From Sphingobium sp. 15-1 (GTDB lineage: Bacteria; Pseudomonadota; Alphaproteobacteria; Sphingomonadales; Sphingomonadaceae): a stretch of 64,000 nt of DNA. A program made the position numbers and the translations under genes. Under the pieces are notes generated by a model, which worked only from the letters and a program-made list of their open reading frames with translations, was not told where the DNA came from and searched no databases. Within the stretch, counting starts at the first letter, position 1. Every line of letters begins with the position of its first letter. Shown here one piece after another: positions 45,762 to 54,449 of the stretch. The stretch covers positions 2,894,001 to 2,958,000 of the forward strand of contig NZ_JABXJG010000001.1 of assembly GCF_013375535.1 (NCBI RefSeq), read 5' to 3'.

Positions 45762-46432
45762 GGCGCTTCCAATGGTAGGCGCGGCGTTTCGAGAGCGCTG
45801 CCATCAATTCCGTACATCGCAAACATGCCTTCGATGAAGTCGCGCTGCCCGCCATAGCTCGGATGGCGGACGGCCGTCGTCGGGATACCGACATCGCCAA
45901 GGGCTAGGTGAGCATCGCGCCCGATCGCGACAATGCGCTGGGGCTGGAGCATGGCAATCAGCGCCTGAAGCAAAGGCCAGGTCGCTTCACGTTCTCCACG
46001 GGTATGACAACGGTTCGACAAGGGATCGCCCGCTTCATGCGGATGGAATGGGAAGACGTTCCAGAGCATGACCGGCTGTCCGATTTGTTCGAGCACGCGC
46101 CAGACAATCGCCGCCGTCCGCTCAGCGACCGCCGGGCCTTGCGTCGCACGTTGAAGTGCGATGCCGCCCATCAACGCGCCCGCCCTGTCGAGATGAATCT
46201 CATCCGTGAGGGGAACGCCCGTGCGCCGGCCGCCGCGATAGCCGAGGTCGCGGGCAATCCAGATTGTCTCCACCTTCGCGTCCAAGGCAGCGGTCAGTAG
46301 CCGTTCCAGATTGTCGCGCCGTTTGGCGGCCGCGTCGCGCCGGTCATGAACGGCGCAACGGTCACGCCAGGGATTGAAAACAGAAGGAAGCTCGGTTGCC
46401 GCCAGAGTGGAAACGAAATGCTTAGGGCTCAT
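45728..46432 (-). CDS. Uracil-DNA-glycosylase-like protein
   Basis: The 234-residue protein carries UDG-superfamily landmarks: VFNPWRDRC (residues 18-26), the water-activating segment DLGYRGGRRTGVPLTDE (62-78), LWNVFPFHP (123-131) and the leucine-loop HPS motif VRHPSYGG (188-195). ATG 46432 overlaps the MazG stop (ATGA). Such proteins remove uracil or other damaged or modified bases from DNA. Its pairing with a TS-like and a MazG-like protein suggests a role in unusual pyrimidines. The open frame continuing to 46681 lies inside the MazG gene and is not used. Confidence 0.75.
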   Translation of the reverse strand: MSPKHFVSTLAATELPSVFNPWRDRCAVHDRRDAAAKRRDNLERLLTAALDAKVETIWIARDLGYRGGRRTGVPLTDEIHLDRAGALMGGIALQRATQGPAVAERTAAIVWRVLEQIGQPVMLWNVFPFHPHEAGDPLSNRCHTRGEREATWPLLQALIAMLQPQRIVAIGRDAHLALGDVGIPTTAVRHPSYGGQRDFIEGMFAMYGIDGSALETPRLPLEAPYAAARSCALA

Positions 46433-47607
46433 GACGGCAGTTCCTTGATACGCAGGCGACGATGGGCGAAGTCGATCGTAACGCGACCGCGCCGGTGTTT
46501 CTGGAGGAAGCGGAAGGCCGCGTAGCCCTGGAGGATCGCTTCCTCCCAGAGCCACAACGGACAGCGTTCGGATTCGTAGCCAGCGACGAACTGGCGGACA
46601 TGCTTGAGCATGTCCAGCGGCAGGCCGCCTGATTTTACCTTGTCGAAGTAGCGAAGCTGCTGGGCCTGACCGAAAATCCACGAGGTGACGCCTTCCTCGA
46701 TCAGGATGGCCCGCGCACCATCCTCCGCATCATCGAGCTTGGGGTCGCTCTTGCGCTTCAGGCGCAGCAACGCACGGAGGACAGGCGACCAGCCCAAGAC
46801 CGCCACATGCGCATAGTGAAAGACGTCGTGGAAGCGGTAATCGTCGGGTTCGACCGCATTGTCGGTGAGCCGATCACCGACGTAGACGCCGCTTGATCGC
46901 TGATAGACGAAGGTTTGGCCGCGAACCGTGCGCTCATAGACGTCGATCGTCATCCGCCGAGGGAGTTGCTCCTCGGGGTCCATCGTCGCATCGGTTGGTG
47001 CCGGATAGACTTTCTCGCGGGGCCAGCGGTCAAAGATCTTATGGAGGTTTTTGACGGCTGCGGCCTCAATCGTAACCCCGGAATCGTTGGCGGCCTGGAT
47101 CAGCCTGCGCATGACCGCTACAAGCTGACCGGCGAGCATCGCCTTGTCTCGCGTCAACGCCCCCAATTGGAAGCCATTGACGAGGACGCCAACCTCGCCG
47201 GCGAGCGCGAGCAGCGTGTGCTCGAACTGCGGCATGGGCGCCTTGGCCAGCGGAATATGGGCGGGCTGGAGCGCATGGAAGCTCAAGGCGCCGTTGCCTC
47301 CGGCCCGCCACTCATCGTCGCCACGCGCGGCGTTCGCCGCGATGTCGCTAAGCTCCAGCGCACTGCGACGCGCAACGGCCGCGAGATACCAAAGAACATC
47401 GCCAAGTTCCTCGGCAACGGCATCAGCATAGCCGAGGTAGGAGGCAGCATCGCGCTGTTTCTTCTTGGCCTCGCTTAGAAGGCTTCCCGCTTCGCCGAAC
47501 AAACCGAGCATCGAGAATCCGAGTGCGCTTTTCCCGCTTCGCTGGTCCGTGCGAGCAGCCTGTTTGGCATAGTCATCGATCGTCAGGGCCGCAAACTCGT
47601 CCGCCAT
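46429..47607 (-). CDS. MazG-like nucleoside triphosphate pyrophosphohydrolase
   Basis: The 392-residue protein starts with a MazG-type helical domain: GLFGEAGSLLSEAKKKQRD, then AVAEELGDVLWYLAAVA (Glu66, Glu67 and Asp70 as Mg ligands). A second partial repeat may lie in LLALAGEVGVLVNGFQLGALTRDKAMLAGQL. The C-terminal half (RFHDVFHYAHVAVLGWSPVLRALLRLKRK) holds His residues and is not part of MazG; I do not recognise it. MazG enzymes hydrolyse (d)NTPs to monophosphates. It overlaps both neighbours by four bases. Confidence 0.75.
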   Translation of the reverse strand: MADEFAALTIDDYAKQAARTDQRSGKSALGFSMLGLFGEAGSLLSEAKKKQRDAASYLGYADAVAEELGDVLWYLAAVARRSALELSDIAANAARGDDEWRAGGNGALSFHALQPAHIPLAKAPMPQFEHTLLALAGEVGVLVNGFQLGALTRDKAMLAGQLVAVMRRLIQAANDSGVTIEAAAVKNLHKIFDRWPREKVYPAPTDATMDPEEQLPRRMTIDVYERTVRGQTFVYQRSSGVYVGDRLTDNAVEPDDYRFHDVFHYAHVAVLGWSPVLRALLRLKRKSDPKLDDAEDGARAILIEEGVTSWIFGQAQQLRYFDKVKSGGLPLDMLKHVRQFVAGYESERCPLWLWEEAILQGYAAFRFLQKHRRGRVTIDFAHRRLRIKELPS

Positions 47608-47804
47608 CAGCTGCGCTTCCGGCGATCGGAGATTGCCTCCGGGGGCACATTGACGCCGTAGGCTTGGAGCGCCCGCAGTACGATCATGCGGATCGGTTCG
47701 CGGGCGTCGAGCGCCCGCTGACCAAGATCGCGCTTAGTCACCCCTGGGACCTGAATTTGAAGATGCTCGTCATCGGCATCGCTGCGAGCCTCCGCTTGTT
47801 TCAT
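47607..47804 (-). CDS. Small regulator or antitoxin-like protein
   Basis: The 65-residue protein ends REPIRMIVLRALQAYGVNVPPEAISDRRKRS, like the helical part of a ribbon-helix-helix or plasmid-stability antitoxin; the N-terminal HLQIQVPGV could be the strand. It is the first gene of the minus operon and overlaps the MazG start. A perfect palindrome lies 13 bp upstream of its ATG, which supports autoregulation. Confidence 0.6.
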   Translation of the reverse strand: MKQAEARSDADDEHLQIQVPGVTKRDLGQRALDAREPIRMIVLRALQAYGVNVPPEAISDRRKRS

Positions 47805-47817
47805 GAAAACATTAAAT

Positions 47818-47837
47818 CATAGTTTCATGAAACTATG
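47818..47837 (-). promoter_or_regulatory. Perfect 20-bp operator palindrome of the minus operon
   Basis: CATAGTTTCA-TGAAACTATG is a perfect 10+10 palindrome ending 13 bp before the small regulator's ATG (47804). A second core copy TTTCATGAAA (47799-47808) covers that start codon. Two operator copies of the same core strongly suggest tight repression, probably by the small protein at 47607. Confidence 0.8.
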
Positions 47838-48208
47838 AAGCTACGAATTGCTCGCGGGAGTAATACGATCGCGGAGGAGCTTGAGGGATGCGGGAAAGCA
47901 CCCGGACAGAGAGCGGACAGCGGACTCTCGCTGTCGGCTCGGCGTCGCCAGGCAAGTGTTGTCACCACACTTGCCTGATTCCAGCCCGGATCGGCCATTG
48001 TCTCCAGCCAGTGGCCTATCAGGCAGAGCGGACGGGTTGCTTCGCGACACGGCCAATTGACGCAACTTTCGCTAGTCAACGCTATGGGTGGCCTATTTCT
48101 GGCAATTATCTGGAGACATTATGGAGACAACGGCCTCCGCGCCCAGCATTGTCTCCAACGAAAAAGCGGCCCGAAGGCCGCTAATCCACTGTTTTCTTTG
48201 ATGAAAAC
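47838..48208. other. Non-coding junction between ICE island and tRNA-Gly
   Basis: No gene and no integrase are present. A hairpin CAGGCAAGTGT-TGTCACC-ACACTTGCCTG (11-bp perfect arms, 47949-47977) occupies the middle. The octamer TGGAGACA occurs four times in either orientation (47999, 48111, 48122, 48150), three of them within 47 bp beside the tRNA terminator. Such repeats are what integrase arm sites look like, but no integrase gene tests this here. Confidence 0.5.
48160..48182 (-). terminator. Intrinsic terminator of tRNA-Gly
   Basis: On the minus strand AGCGGCC-TTCG-GGCCGCT is followed by TTTTTC. It lies 27 bp after the 3' end of the tRNA gene and is oriented to stop its transcript. Confidence 0.85.
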
Positions 48209-48283
48209 TGGAGCGGGCGAAGGGATTCGAACCCTCGACCCCAACCTTGGCAAGGTTGTGCTCTACCCCTGAGCTACGCCCGC
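48209..48283 (-). tRNA. tRNA-Gly (GCC)
   Basis: A complete cloverleaf can be drawn on the minus strand: acceptor GCGGGCG/CGCCCGC, D-arm GCTC...GAGC, anticodon stem CAACC/GGTTG with loop TTGCCAA (anticodon GCC), T-arm GAGGGTTCGAATCCCTT, and encoded CCA at 48209-48211. The 3' end faces the ICE. tRNA-Gly genes are known integration sites for ICEs (for example ICEclc), so this is the probable right junction. Confidence 0.95.
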
Positions 48284-48537
48284 TCTGGCGGCCGGAGGAG
48301 GTGTCCTCTCGGCGGGTGGGGGGCAACTAGCAGCGGCTTCCCACCTCGGCAAGGGAGAATCTGCACAAAGTCATTTTTTTCTACGCGAAGCCATTTCGTC
48401 CCAAATAGCGGGATCGGCTATTGCGCCTTGGCGCCGCGTTGCGATATGCTACTGTTCATTCCCTTCAGTCTCTGCCCAACCGACGGATATAATGACCTCC
48501 CATTTCGTATCGCATGGGGATCAGGAGGAGTGCAGCC

Positions 48538-49164
48538 ATGACCGCCGAACCATTGACGCGCCGCAGCCTGCTCCAAGGCAGCGCCGCCGCCGCCGCGATC
48601 CCCGCTTTGGGAGAGGCGCAGGCGGCTCCCGTCAGACGCAAGGAAGGAGCGCCGATGACGCCCGTAGGATTGACCGTGAACGGTCGCGAAGTGCATCTGC
48701 AACTCGACCCGCGCACGACACTGCTCGATGCCCTGCGCGAGCATCTGCACCTGACCGGCACCAAGAAAGGCTGCGACCATGGCCAGTGCGGCGCCTGTAC
48801 GGTGATCGTGGAGGGGCGGCGGATCAATAGCTGCCTCACCCTCGCCGTGATGCATGAGGGCGATCATGTGACCACCATCGAAGGGCTCGGCACGCCGGAA
48901 AAGCTCCATCCCATGCAGCGCGCCTTCATCACTCATGACGGCTATCAATGCGGCTATTGCACGCCCGGCCAGATCTGTTCGGCGGTGGCGGTGCTGGAGG
49001 AGATCGAGGCGGGCATCCCAAGCCACGCCACTGAAAATCTCGACCAGGTCGCCTTTTCCGAGAATGAGGTGCGCGAGCGGATGAGCGGCAATATCTGCCG
49101 CTGCGCCGCCTATCCCAACATCGTCGCGGCGATTCGCGAGGTAGCGGGGGAGGAAAAGGCATGA
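48538..49164 (+). CDS. paoA: Aldehyde oxidoreductase [2Fe-2S] subunit (PaoA-like)
   Basis: The 208-residue protein has a twin-arginine signal ([18 protein letters not shown]), then a plant-type ferredoxin domain ([22 protein letters not shown]) and a second cluster domain ([12 protein letters not shown]...[15 protein letters not shown]). It transfers electrons in a xanthine-oxidase-family enzyme exported by Tat. The start at 48538 has GGAGGAG nearby. Genes A, B and C are contiguous, with four-base overlap or three-base spacing. Confidence 0.92.
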   Translation: MTAEPLTRRSLLQGSAAAAAIPALGEAQAAPVRRKEGAPMTPVGLTVNGREVHLQLDPRTTLLDALREHLHLTGTKKGCDHGQCGACTVIVEGRRINSCLTLAVMHEGDHVTTIEGLGTPEKLHPMQRAFITHDGYQCGYCTPGQICSAVAVLEEIEAGIPSHATENLDQVAFSENEVRERMSGNICRCAAYPNIVAAIREVAGEEKA

Positions 49165-50111
49165 GACCCTTCACCTACAGCCGGGCCGCCAGCGTCGAGG
49201 AGGCGGCCAAGACAGCCGCCGCCACCCAGGGCGCGCGCTTCATCGCGGGCGGCACCAATCTGCTCGACCTGATGAAGCTCCAGATCGAGACGCCGGCCCA
49301 TCTGATCGACGTCAACCATCTCGGCCTCGACCGCATCGAGCCGACGGCGGAAGGCGGCTTGAAGATCGGGGCGATGGTCCGCAACACCGATCTGGCCGCC
49401 GACAAGACCGTCCGCCGCGATTATGCGGTGCTGAGCCGCGCCCTGCTCGCGGGCGCCTCGGGCCAACTCCGCAACAAGGCGACGACGGGCGGCAACCTGC
49501 TCCAGCGCACCCGCTGCCCCTATTTCTACGACACGCGCATGCCCTGCAACAAGCGCCAGCCCGGCAGCGGCTGCGGCGCGCTGAAGGGAATGAGCCGCAG
49601 CCTTGCCATCCTGGGCACCAGCGACGCCTGCATCGCCCAGCACCCGTCCGACATGGCGGTGGCGTTGCGCCTGCTCGATGCGCAGGTCGACACGATCAGT
49701 GCCGATGGCGGTCGTCGCTCCATCCCGATGGCCGACTTCCACCTGCTGCCGGGCGAGACGCCGCATATCGAAAATGCGCTGAGGCCCGGCGAACTCATCA
49801 CCTCCGTTACTTTGCCCAAGCCCCTGGGCGGCACCCATGTCTATCGCAAGGTGCGCGACCGCGCCTCCTATGCCTTTGCGTTGGTGTCGGTCGCGGCGGT
49901 GTTTGAGAAGGATGGCCGGGCGCGCTTTGCCTTCGGGGGCGTAGGGGCCAAGCCCTGGCGTACCGATGCCGCCGATGCGGCGGCTCCCTCCGGCGCGGCG
50001 GCTGTGGCGGAGGCGGCGCTCAGCGGGGCGCGGCCCACCGCGCACAATGCCTTCAAGCAGCAACTGACCGCCCGCACCCTTGCCTCGCTCTATCGTCAGA
50101 AGGGGGCCTGA
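49161..50111 (+). CDS. paoB: Aldehyde oxidoreductase FAD subunit (PaoB-like)
   Basis: The 316-residue FAD-binding subunit contains [21 protein letters not shown] and [27 protein letters not shown]. The cysteine segment [21 protein letters not shown] fits the extra [4Fe-4S] cluster of PaoB-type subunits. It links the iron-sulfur subunit to the molybdenum subunit. Confidence 0.92.
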   Translation: MRPFTYSRAASVEEAAKTAAATQGARFIAGGTNLLDLMKLQIETPAHLIDVNHLGLDRIEPTAEGGLKIGAMVRNTDLAADKTVRRDYAVLSRALLAGASGQLRNKATTGGNLLQRTRCPYFYDTRMPCNKRQPGSGCGALKGMSRSLAILGTSDACIAQHPSDMAVALRLLDAQVDTISADGGRRSIPMADFHLLPGETPHIENALRPGELITSVTLPKPLGGTHVYRKVRDRASYAFALVSVAAVFEKDGRARFAFGGVGAKPWRTDAADAAAPSGAAAVAEAALSGARPTAHNAFKQQLTARTLASLYRQKGA

Positions 50112-50114
50112 GCC

Positions 50115-52331
50115 ATGAAGTTCGACACGCCCGCCACCACCAACCCGATCGACCGGGGCCGCGTCATCGGCATTCCCCATGACCGCATCGACGGCGCCGC
50201 GAAGGTCACCGGCACCGCGCCCTATGCCTATGAACGGCACGATGCCGCGCCCAACGCCGCCTATGGCTGGATCGTCGGATCGGCCATCGCCAAGGGGCGG
50301 ATCAACGCCATGGACCTGCGCGCTGCCGAAGCCGCGCCCGGCGTGCTGGGCATCGTCACGCACCAGAATGCGGGGCTGCTCGGCAAGGGCAATATGAACA
50401 CCGCCCATCTGCTCGGCGGCCCGCAGATCGAACATTATGAGCAGGCGGTGGCGCTGGTGATCGCGGACACGCTGGAAAATGCGCGCGACGCCGCCCGGCT
50501 TGTCCGCATCGACTATGCGCCGGAACAGGGCCGCTTCGACCTGGCGGCGGAGCGCGACAAGGGCGTTCCGCCCGAAGGCGGCTTCGGCGGCCCTGCTGAT
50601 ACCAAGGCGGGCGATTTCGAAGCCGGTTTCGCCAAGGCGGCGGTGAAGATCGACCAGCACTACACCACGCCCGACCAGAGCCATGCGATGATGGAGCCGC
50701 ACGCAACCATCGCCGCCTGGAATGGCGACAAGCTCACGCTCTGGACCTCCAACCAGATGATCGCCTGGAGCGTGGGCGAGATGGCGAAGACGCTGAACAT
50801 CCCCAAGGAGAATATCCGTTTCGTCTCGCCCTATATTGGCGGTGGATTCGGCGCGAAGCTGTTCCTGCGCGCCGATGCGCTGCTGGCGGCGCTGGGGTCG
50901 CGCATGGTCGGCCGTCCGGTCAAGGTCGCGATCGCCCGGCCGCAAATCCCCAACAACACCACCCACCGCCCCGCCACCATCCAGCGTATCCGCATCGGCG
51001 CGGACAAGCAGGGCGTGATCGACGCCATCGCGCATGAGGTCTGGTCGGGCGACCTGCCCGGCGGCGGCGCGGAAACGGCGGCGCAGCAGACGCGCCTGCT
51101 CTATCGCGGCCCCAACCGGTTGACGACGCACCGCCTGTCGACGCTGGACTTGCCGGAAGGCAATGCCATGCGCGCGCCGGGCGAGGCGGTGGGCCTGCTG
51201 GCGCTGGAGGTCGCGATGGACGAGCTGGCCGAGGCCTGCGGCGTCGATCCGGTCGAACTGCGCATCCGCAACGACGTGCAATATGATCCCGAAGCCGGGC
51301 CGCAGCGCCCCTTTTCCAGCCGCAAGCTGGTCGAATGTCTTCGCGAGGGCGCGGAACGTTTCGGCTGGAGCCGCCGCAACCCGAAGCCGGGTCAGGTGCG
51401 CGATGGCCGCTGGCTGGTCGGCATGGGCGTCGCCTCCGCCTTCCGCAACAATCTGGTCGTGAAATCGGGCGCGCGCATCGGCGTCGATGCCAAGGGGCAT
51501 GTCATCGTCGAAACCGACATGACCGACATCGGCACCGGCAGCTATACGATCATCGGCCAGACGGCGGCGGAAATGCTGGGCGTGCCGCTGGAGGCAGTGA
51601 CCGTGCGGCTGGGCGACAGCCGCTTTCCCGCATCGGCCGGGTCCGGCGGACAATGGGGCGCGAACAGCGCCACGGCGGGCGTCTATGCCGCCGCCATGGC
51701 CCTGCGCGCCAGGCTGGCGGAAAAGGCGGGCTTCCCGGCGGACAAGGCGCTGTTCGAGGATGGGCTGGTGCGCCTGGGCAACCAGTCCCAGGCGCTGGGA
51801 GCCCTAGCCGGAAGCGAGGGCCTCTGGGCGGAGGACAGCATGGACTATGGCGACCTCGCCAAACGCTATGCGCAGGCCACGTTCGGCGCGCATTTCTGCG
51901 AGGTAGGCGTCGACATCGACACCGCCGAAGTCCGCGTCCGCCGCATGGGCGGAGCCTTCGCCGCCGGGCGCATCCTCAACCCCAAATCGGCGCGCAGCCA
52001 GGTGATCGGCGCGATGACCATGGGCGTGGGCGCGGCGTTGATGGAGGAACTGAGCGTCGACACCCGATTCGGCTTTTTCGTCAATCACGACATGGCCGAA
52101 TATCTGGTGCCGGTGCATGCCGATATTCCCCATCAGGACGTGCTGTTCGTCGACGAGCTGGACGACAAAAGCTCGCCCATGAAGGCCAAGGGCGTCGGTG
52201 AGCTTGGCATTTGCGGGGCGGGGGCGGCGGTCGCCAATGCGATCTACAATGCCACGGGCATCCGGTTGCGGGATTATCCGCTGACGATCGACAAGATTCT
52301 GGCCGCGTCAACCGGAAAAAGGGTCGCTTGA
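50115..52331 (+). CDS. paoC: Aldehyde oxidoreductase molybdopterin subunit (PaoC-like)
   Basis: The 738-residue protein has the molybdopterin-binding motifs GGGFGAKLF, MRAPGEAVG and GSGGQWGANSATAG, and the catalytic Glu in KGVGELGICGAGAAVANAI. PaoABC-type enzymes oxidise aromatic and other aldehydes to acids in the periplasm, using molybdopterin cytosine dinucleotide. A dedicated PaoD-like insertion chaperone is not in the window. Confidence 0.92.
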   Translation: MKFDTPATTNPIDRGRVIGIPHDRIDGAAKVTGTAPYAYERHDAAPNAAYGWIVGSAIAKGRINAMDLRAAEAAPGVLGIVTHQNAGLLGKGNMNTAHLLGGPQIEHYEQAVALVIADTLENARDAARLVRIDYAPEQGRFDLAAERDKGVPPEGGFGGPADTKAGDFEAGFAKAAVKIDQHYTTPDQSHAMMEPHATIAAWNGDKLTLWTSNQMIAWSVGEMAKTLNIPKENIRFVSPYIGGGFGAKLFLRADALLAALGSRMVGRPVKVAIARPQIPNNTTHRPATIQRIRIGADKQGVIDAIAHEVWSGDLPGGGAETAAQQTRLLYRGPNRLTTHRLSTLDLPEGNAMRAPGEAVGLLALEVAMDELAEACGVDPVELRIRNDVQYDPEAGPQRPFSSRKLVECLREGAERFGWSRRNPKPGQVRDGRWLVGMGVASAFRNNLVVKSGARIGVDAKGHVIVETDMTDIGTGSYTIIGQTAAEMLGVPLEAVTVRLGDSRFPASAGSGGQWGANSATAGVYAAAMALRARLAEKAGFPADKALFEDGLVRLGNQSQALGALAGSEGLWAEDSMDYGDLAKRYAQATFGAHFCEVGVDIDTAEVRVRRMGGAFAAGRILNPKSARSQVIGAMTMGVGAALMEELSVDTRFGFFVNHDMAEYLVPVHADIPHQDVLFVDELDDKSSPMKAKGVGELGICGAGAAVANAIYNATGIRLRDYPLTIDKILAASTGKRVA

Positions 52332-52385
52332 ACTTCTCCTGCGGCGTCTCTAGTCCCCTCCGCAAAAGAGTAGGGAAAGGGCGCC

Positions 52386-54389
52386 ATGAAATATCTTCCG
52401 CTGTCACTGGTTCTGGCCGCGATTCCAACCGTCGCGGCGGCTGAGGCGGAGGCGCCTGACCCCGCCCGCATCGTCGTGACGGGGGAGGGGCTTTCCCTGC
52501 CGCCGGGGACGCCGGCCTATGGATCGGTGATCATCGACCGGGACCGGCTGACCAACAGCGCCTCCGGCCGGATCGAAAGCGTGCTGGGCGATGTCGCCGG
52601 TTTCCAGCAGTTCCGCCGCTCCGACAGCCGTTCGGCCAATCCTTCGGCGCAGGGGGCGACGCTGCGCGCCTTGGGCGGCAACGCGTCCAGCCGGACGCTG
52701 GTCCTGCTCGACGGCGTGCCGATGGCCGATCCCTTTTTCGGCTATATCCCGTTCAGCGCGCTGGTGCCTGACCGCCTGTCGGTGGTGCGGGTGACGCGGG
52801 GCGGCGGCATAGGCGCTTTCGGCGCGGGCGCGGTGGCCGGGACCATCGAACTCGCCAGCGCCACCCGCGACCAGCTTCCCACCTTCGCCGCCAGCGCCTT
52901 CTACGGCAGCAAGGATGCGACCGAACTCTCCGCCAGCCTGACCCCGGACCTGGGCAACGGCTATGTCTCGCTGTCGGGCCGCTGGGACCGGGGCGACGGG
53001 TTCCAGACCACGCCGAAGGACCAGCGCGTCGCCGCCACCGCGCCCGCCGCCTATGACGGCTGGTCCACCAATTTGCGCGCCGTCGCGCCGCTTTCCGCCA
53101 CATCGGAAATCCAGTTCCGCGGCACCATCTTCCATGACGAGCGCACCCTGCGCTTTAAGGGCGCGGACAGCATGAGCGAGGGGCAGGACGCCAGCATCCG
53201 CTTCATCTCTCGTGGCGCATGGCAGGTCGATGCGCTGGCCTATATCCAGGCGCGCAACTTCTCCAACATCGTGATTTCGGCCTCCACCTTCCGCAAGTCG
53301 CTGGACCAGCGCAACACCCCCTCGACCGGCATTGGCGGCAAGATCGAGCTGCGCCCGCCGGTCGGCCCCGACCATGTGCTGCGCATCGGCGCCGACACCC
53401 GCTTTGCCACCGGCGACATGTTCGAGGACGCCTATAACGCCAATATCGCGGCCAATCCCGTCACCGCCCGCCGTCACGCAGGCGGCGAGCAGATGACGAC
53501 CGGCCTCTTTGCCGAGGATGACTGGACCCTGGGCAAGCTGGTCCTGACCGGCGGCGTGCGTGCGGATCGCTGGACGATCAGCAACGGCTTCTTCCGCGCC
53601 ACCGGCACCGGCGCAGCGAACAACAGCTTTGCCGACCGCTCCGACTGGCAGTTTTCGGGCAGGGCGGGCGCGCTCTACCGGATCAGCGACGCGCTCGCCC
53701 TGCGCGGTGCGGCCTATACCGGCTTCCGCCTGCCTACGCTCAATGAACTCTACCGCCCCTTCGTGGTCTTCCCGATCACCACCCGCGCCAACCCCGCACT
53801 GACGCCGGAGAAGCTGAAGGGCGTGGAGGCGGGCATCGACTTCAGCCCTGTTCCGGGCCTGACCTTCTCGGCCACCGGCTTCATCAACCGGCTGGACGAC
53901 GCCATCGCCAATGTCACCCTCACCAATGTCGCCAACACGCGTGAGCGGCAGAATGTCGATCATATCACCGCCAAGGGGATCGAGCTGACCGCGATCGGCC
54001 GGGTGGGCGACTTTCTGCTGTCGGCATCCTATGCCTATAGCCACAGCAGCGTCCACGCGCCGGGCATGGCCTTTGACGGCCTGACCCCCGCGCAAAGCCC
54101 GCGCCACGCCGCCAGCGCTACGCTGGCCTGGGAACCGAAGCAGGGGCCTGCGCTCTCCGCCACGCTGCGTTATGTCAGCAAGCAATATGAGGACGACCTC
54201 CAGACCGATGTGCTGCCCCATGCGCTGACCGTCGACGCGGTGGCGCGCCTGCCGCTGGGCCATGGTGTGACCCTGGTCGCGCGCGGTGAGAATCTCTTCG
54301 ACGAAGAATTGATCACCCGCAATGCCGGAGGGTCCATCGACCTGGGCACGCCCCGGACCCTGTGGATCGGTTTCCGTTTCGCCGGCTAA
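52386..54389 (+). CDS. TonB-dependent receptor
   Basis: The 667-residue outer-membrane protein has a signal peptide (MKYLPLSLVLAAIPTVAAAEA), a plug domain (RIVVTGEGLSLPPGTPAYGSVIIDRDRLTNSASGRIESVLGDVAGFQQFRRSDSRSANPSAQGATLRALGG) and a beta-barrel ending in a terminal aromatic strand (TLWIGFRFAG). It lies 55 bp after paoC and may import a substrate of, or metal for, that enzyme. The ligand is unknown. Confidence 0.9.
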   Translation: MKYLPLSLVLAAIPTVAAAEAEAPDPARIVVTGEGLSLPPGTPAYGSVIIDRDRLTNSASGRIESVLGDVAGFQQFRRSDSRSANPSAQGATLRALGGNASSRTLVLLDGVPMADPFFGYIPFSALVPDRLSVVRVTRGGGIGAFGAGAVAGTIELASATRDQLPTFAASAFYGSKDATELSASLTPDLGNGYVSLSGRWDRGDGFQTTPKDQRVAATAPAAYDGWSTNLRAVAPLSATSEIQFRGTIFHDERTLRFKGADSMSEGQDASIRFISRGAWQVDALAYIQARNFSNIVISASTFRKSLDQRNTPSTGIGGKIELRPPVGPDHVLRIGADTRFATGDMFEDAYNANIAANPVTARRHAGGEQMTTGLFAEDDWTLGKLVLTGGVRADRWTISNGFFRATGTGAANNSFADRSDWQFSGRAGALYRISDALALRGAAYTGFRLPTLNELYRPFVVFPITTRANPALTPEKLKGVEAGIDFSPVPGLTFSATGFINRLDDAIANVTLTNVANTRERQNVDHITAKGIELTAIGRVGDFLLSASYAYSHSSVHAPGMAFDGLTPAQSPRHAASATLAWEPKQGPALSATLRYVSKQYEDDLQTDVLPHALTVDAVARLPLGHGVTLVARGENLFDEELITRNAGGSIDLGTPRTLWIGFRFAG

Positions 54390-54449
54390 GGCGCAACCCT
54401 CGGAAAAAGCACGCTGGTTGCGGCCGGGCAAAGCTGTATGAGGGACGCC

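Noticed and set aside
48093..48326. Short frame across tRNA-Gly
   Set aside because: The frame reads through the antisense strand and the tRNA itself. The recurrent peptide SSGVEHNLAKVGVEGSNPF-type pattern is a known translation artefact of tRNA genes.
52404..54431. 675-codon minus-strand frame opposite the TonB receptor
   Set aside because: Low-complexity translation without a signal peptide or domain, fully overlapped by a recognised receptor gene.
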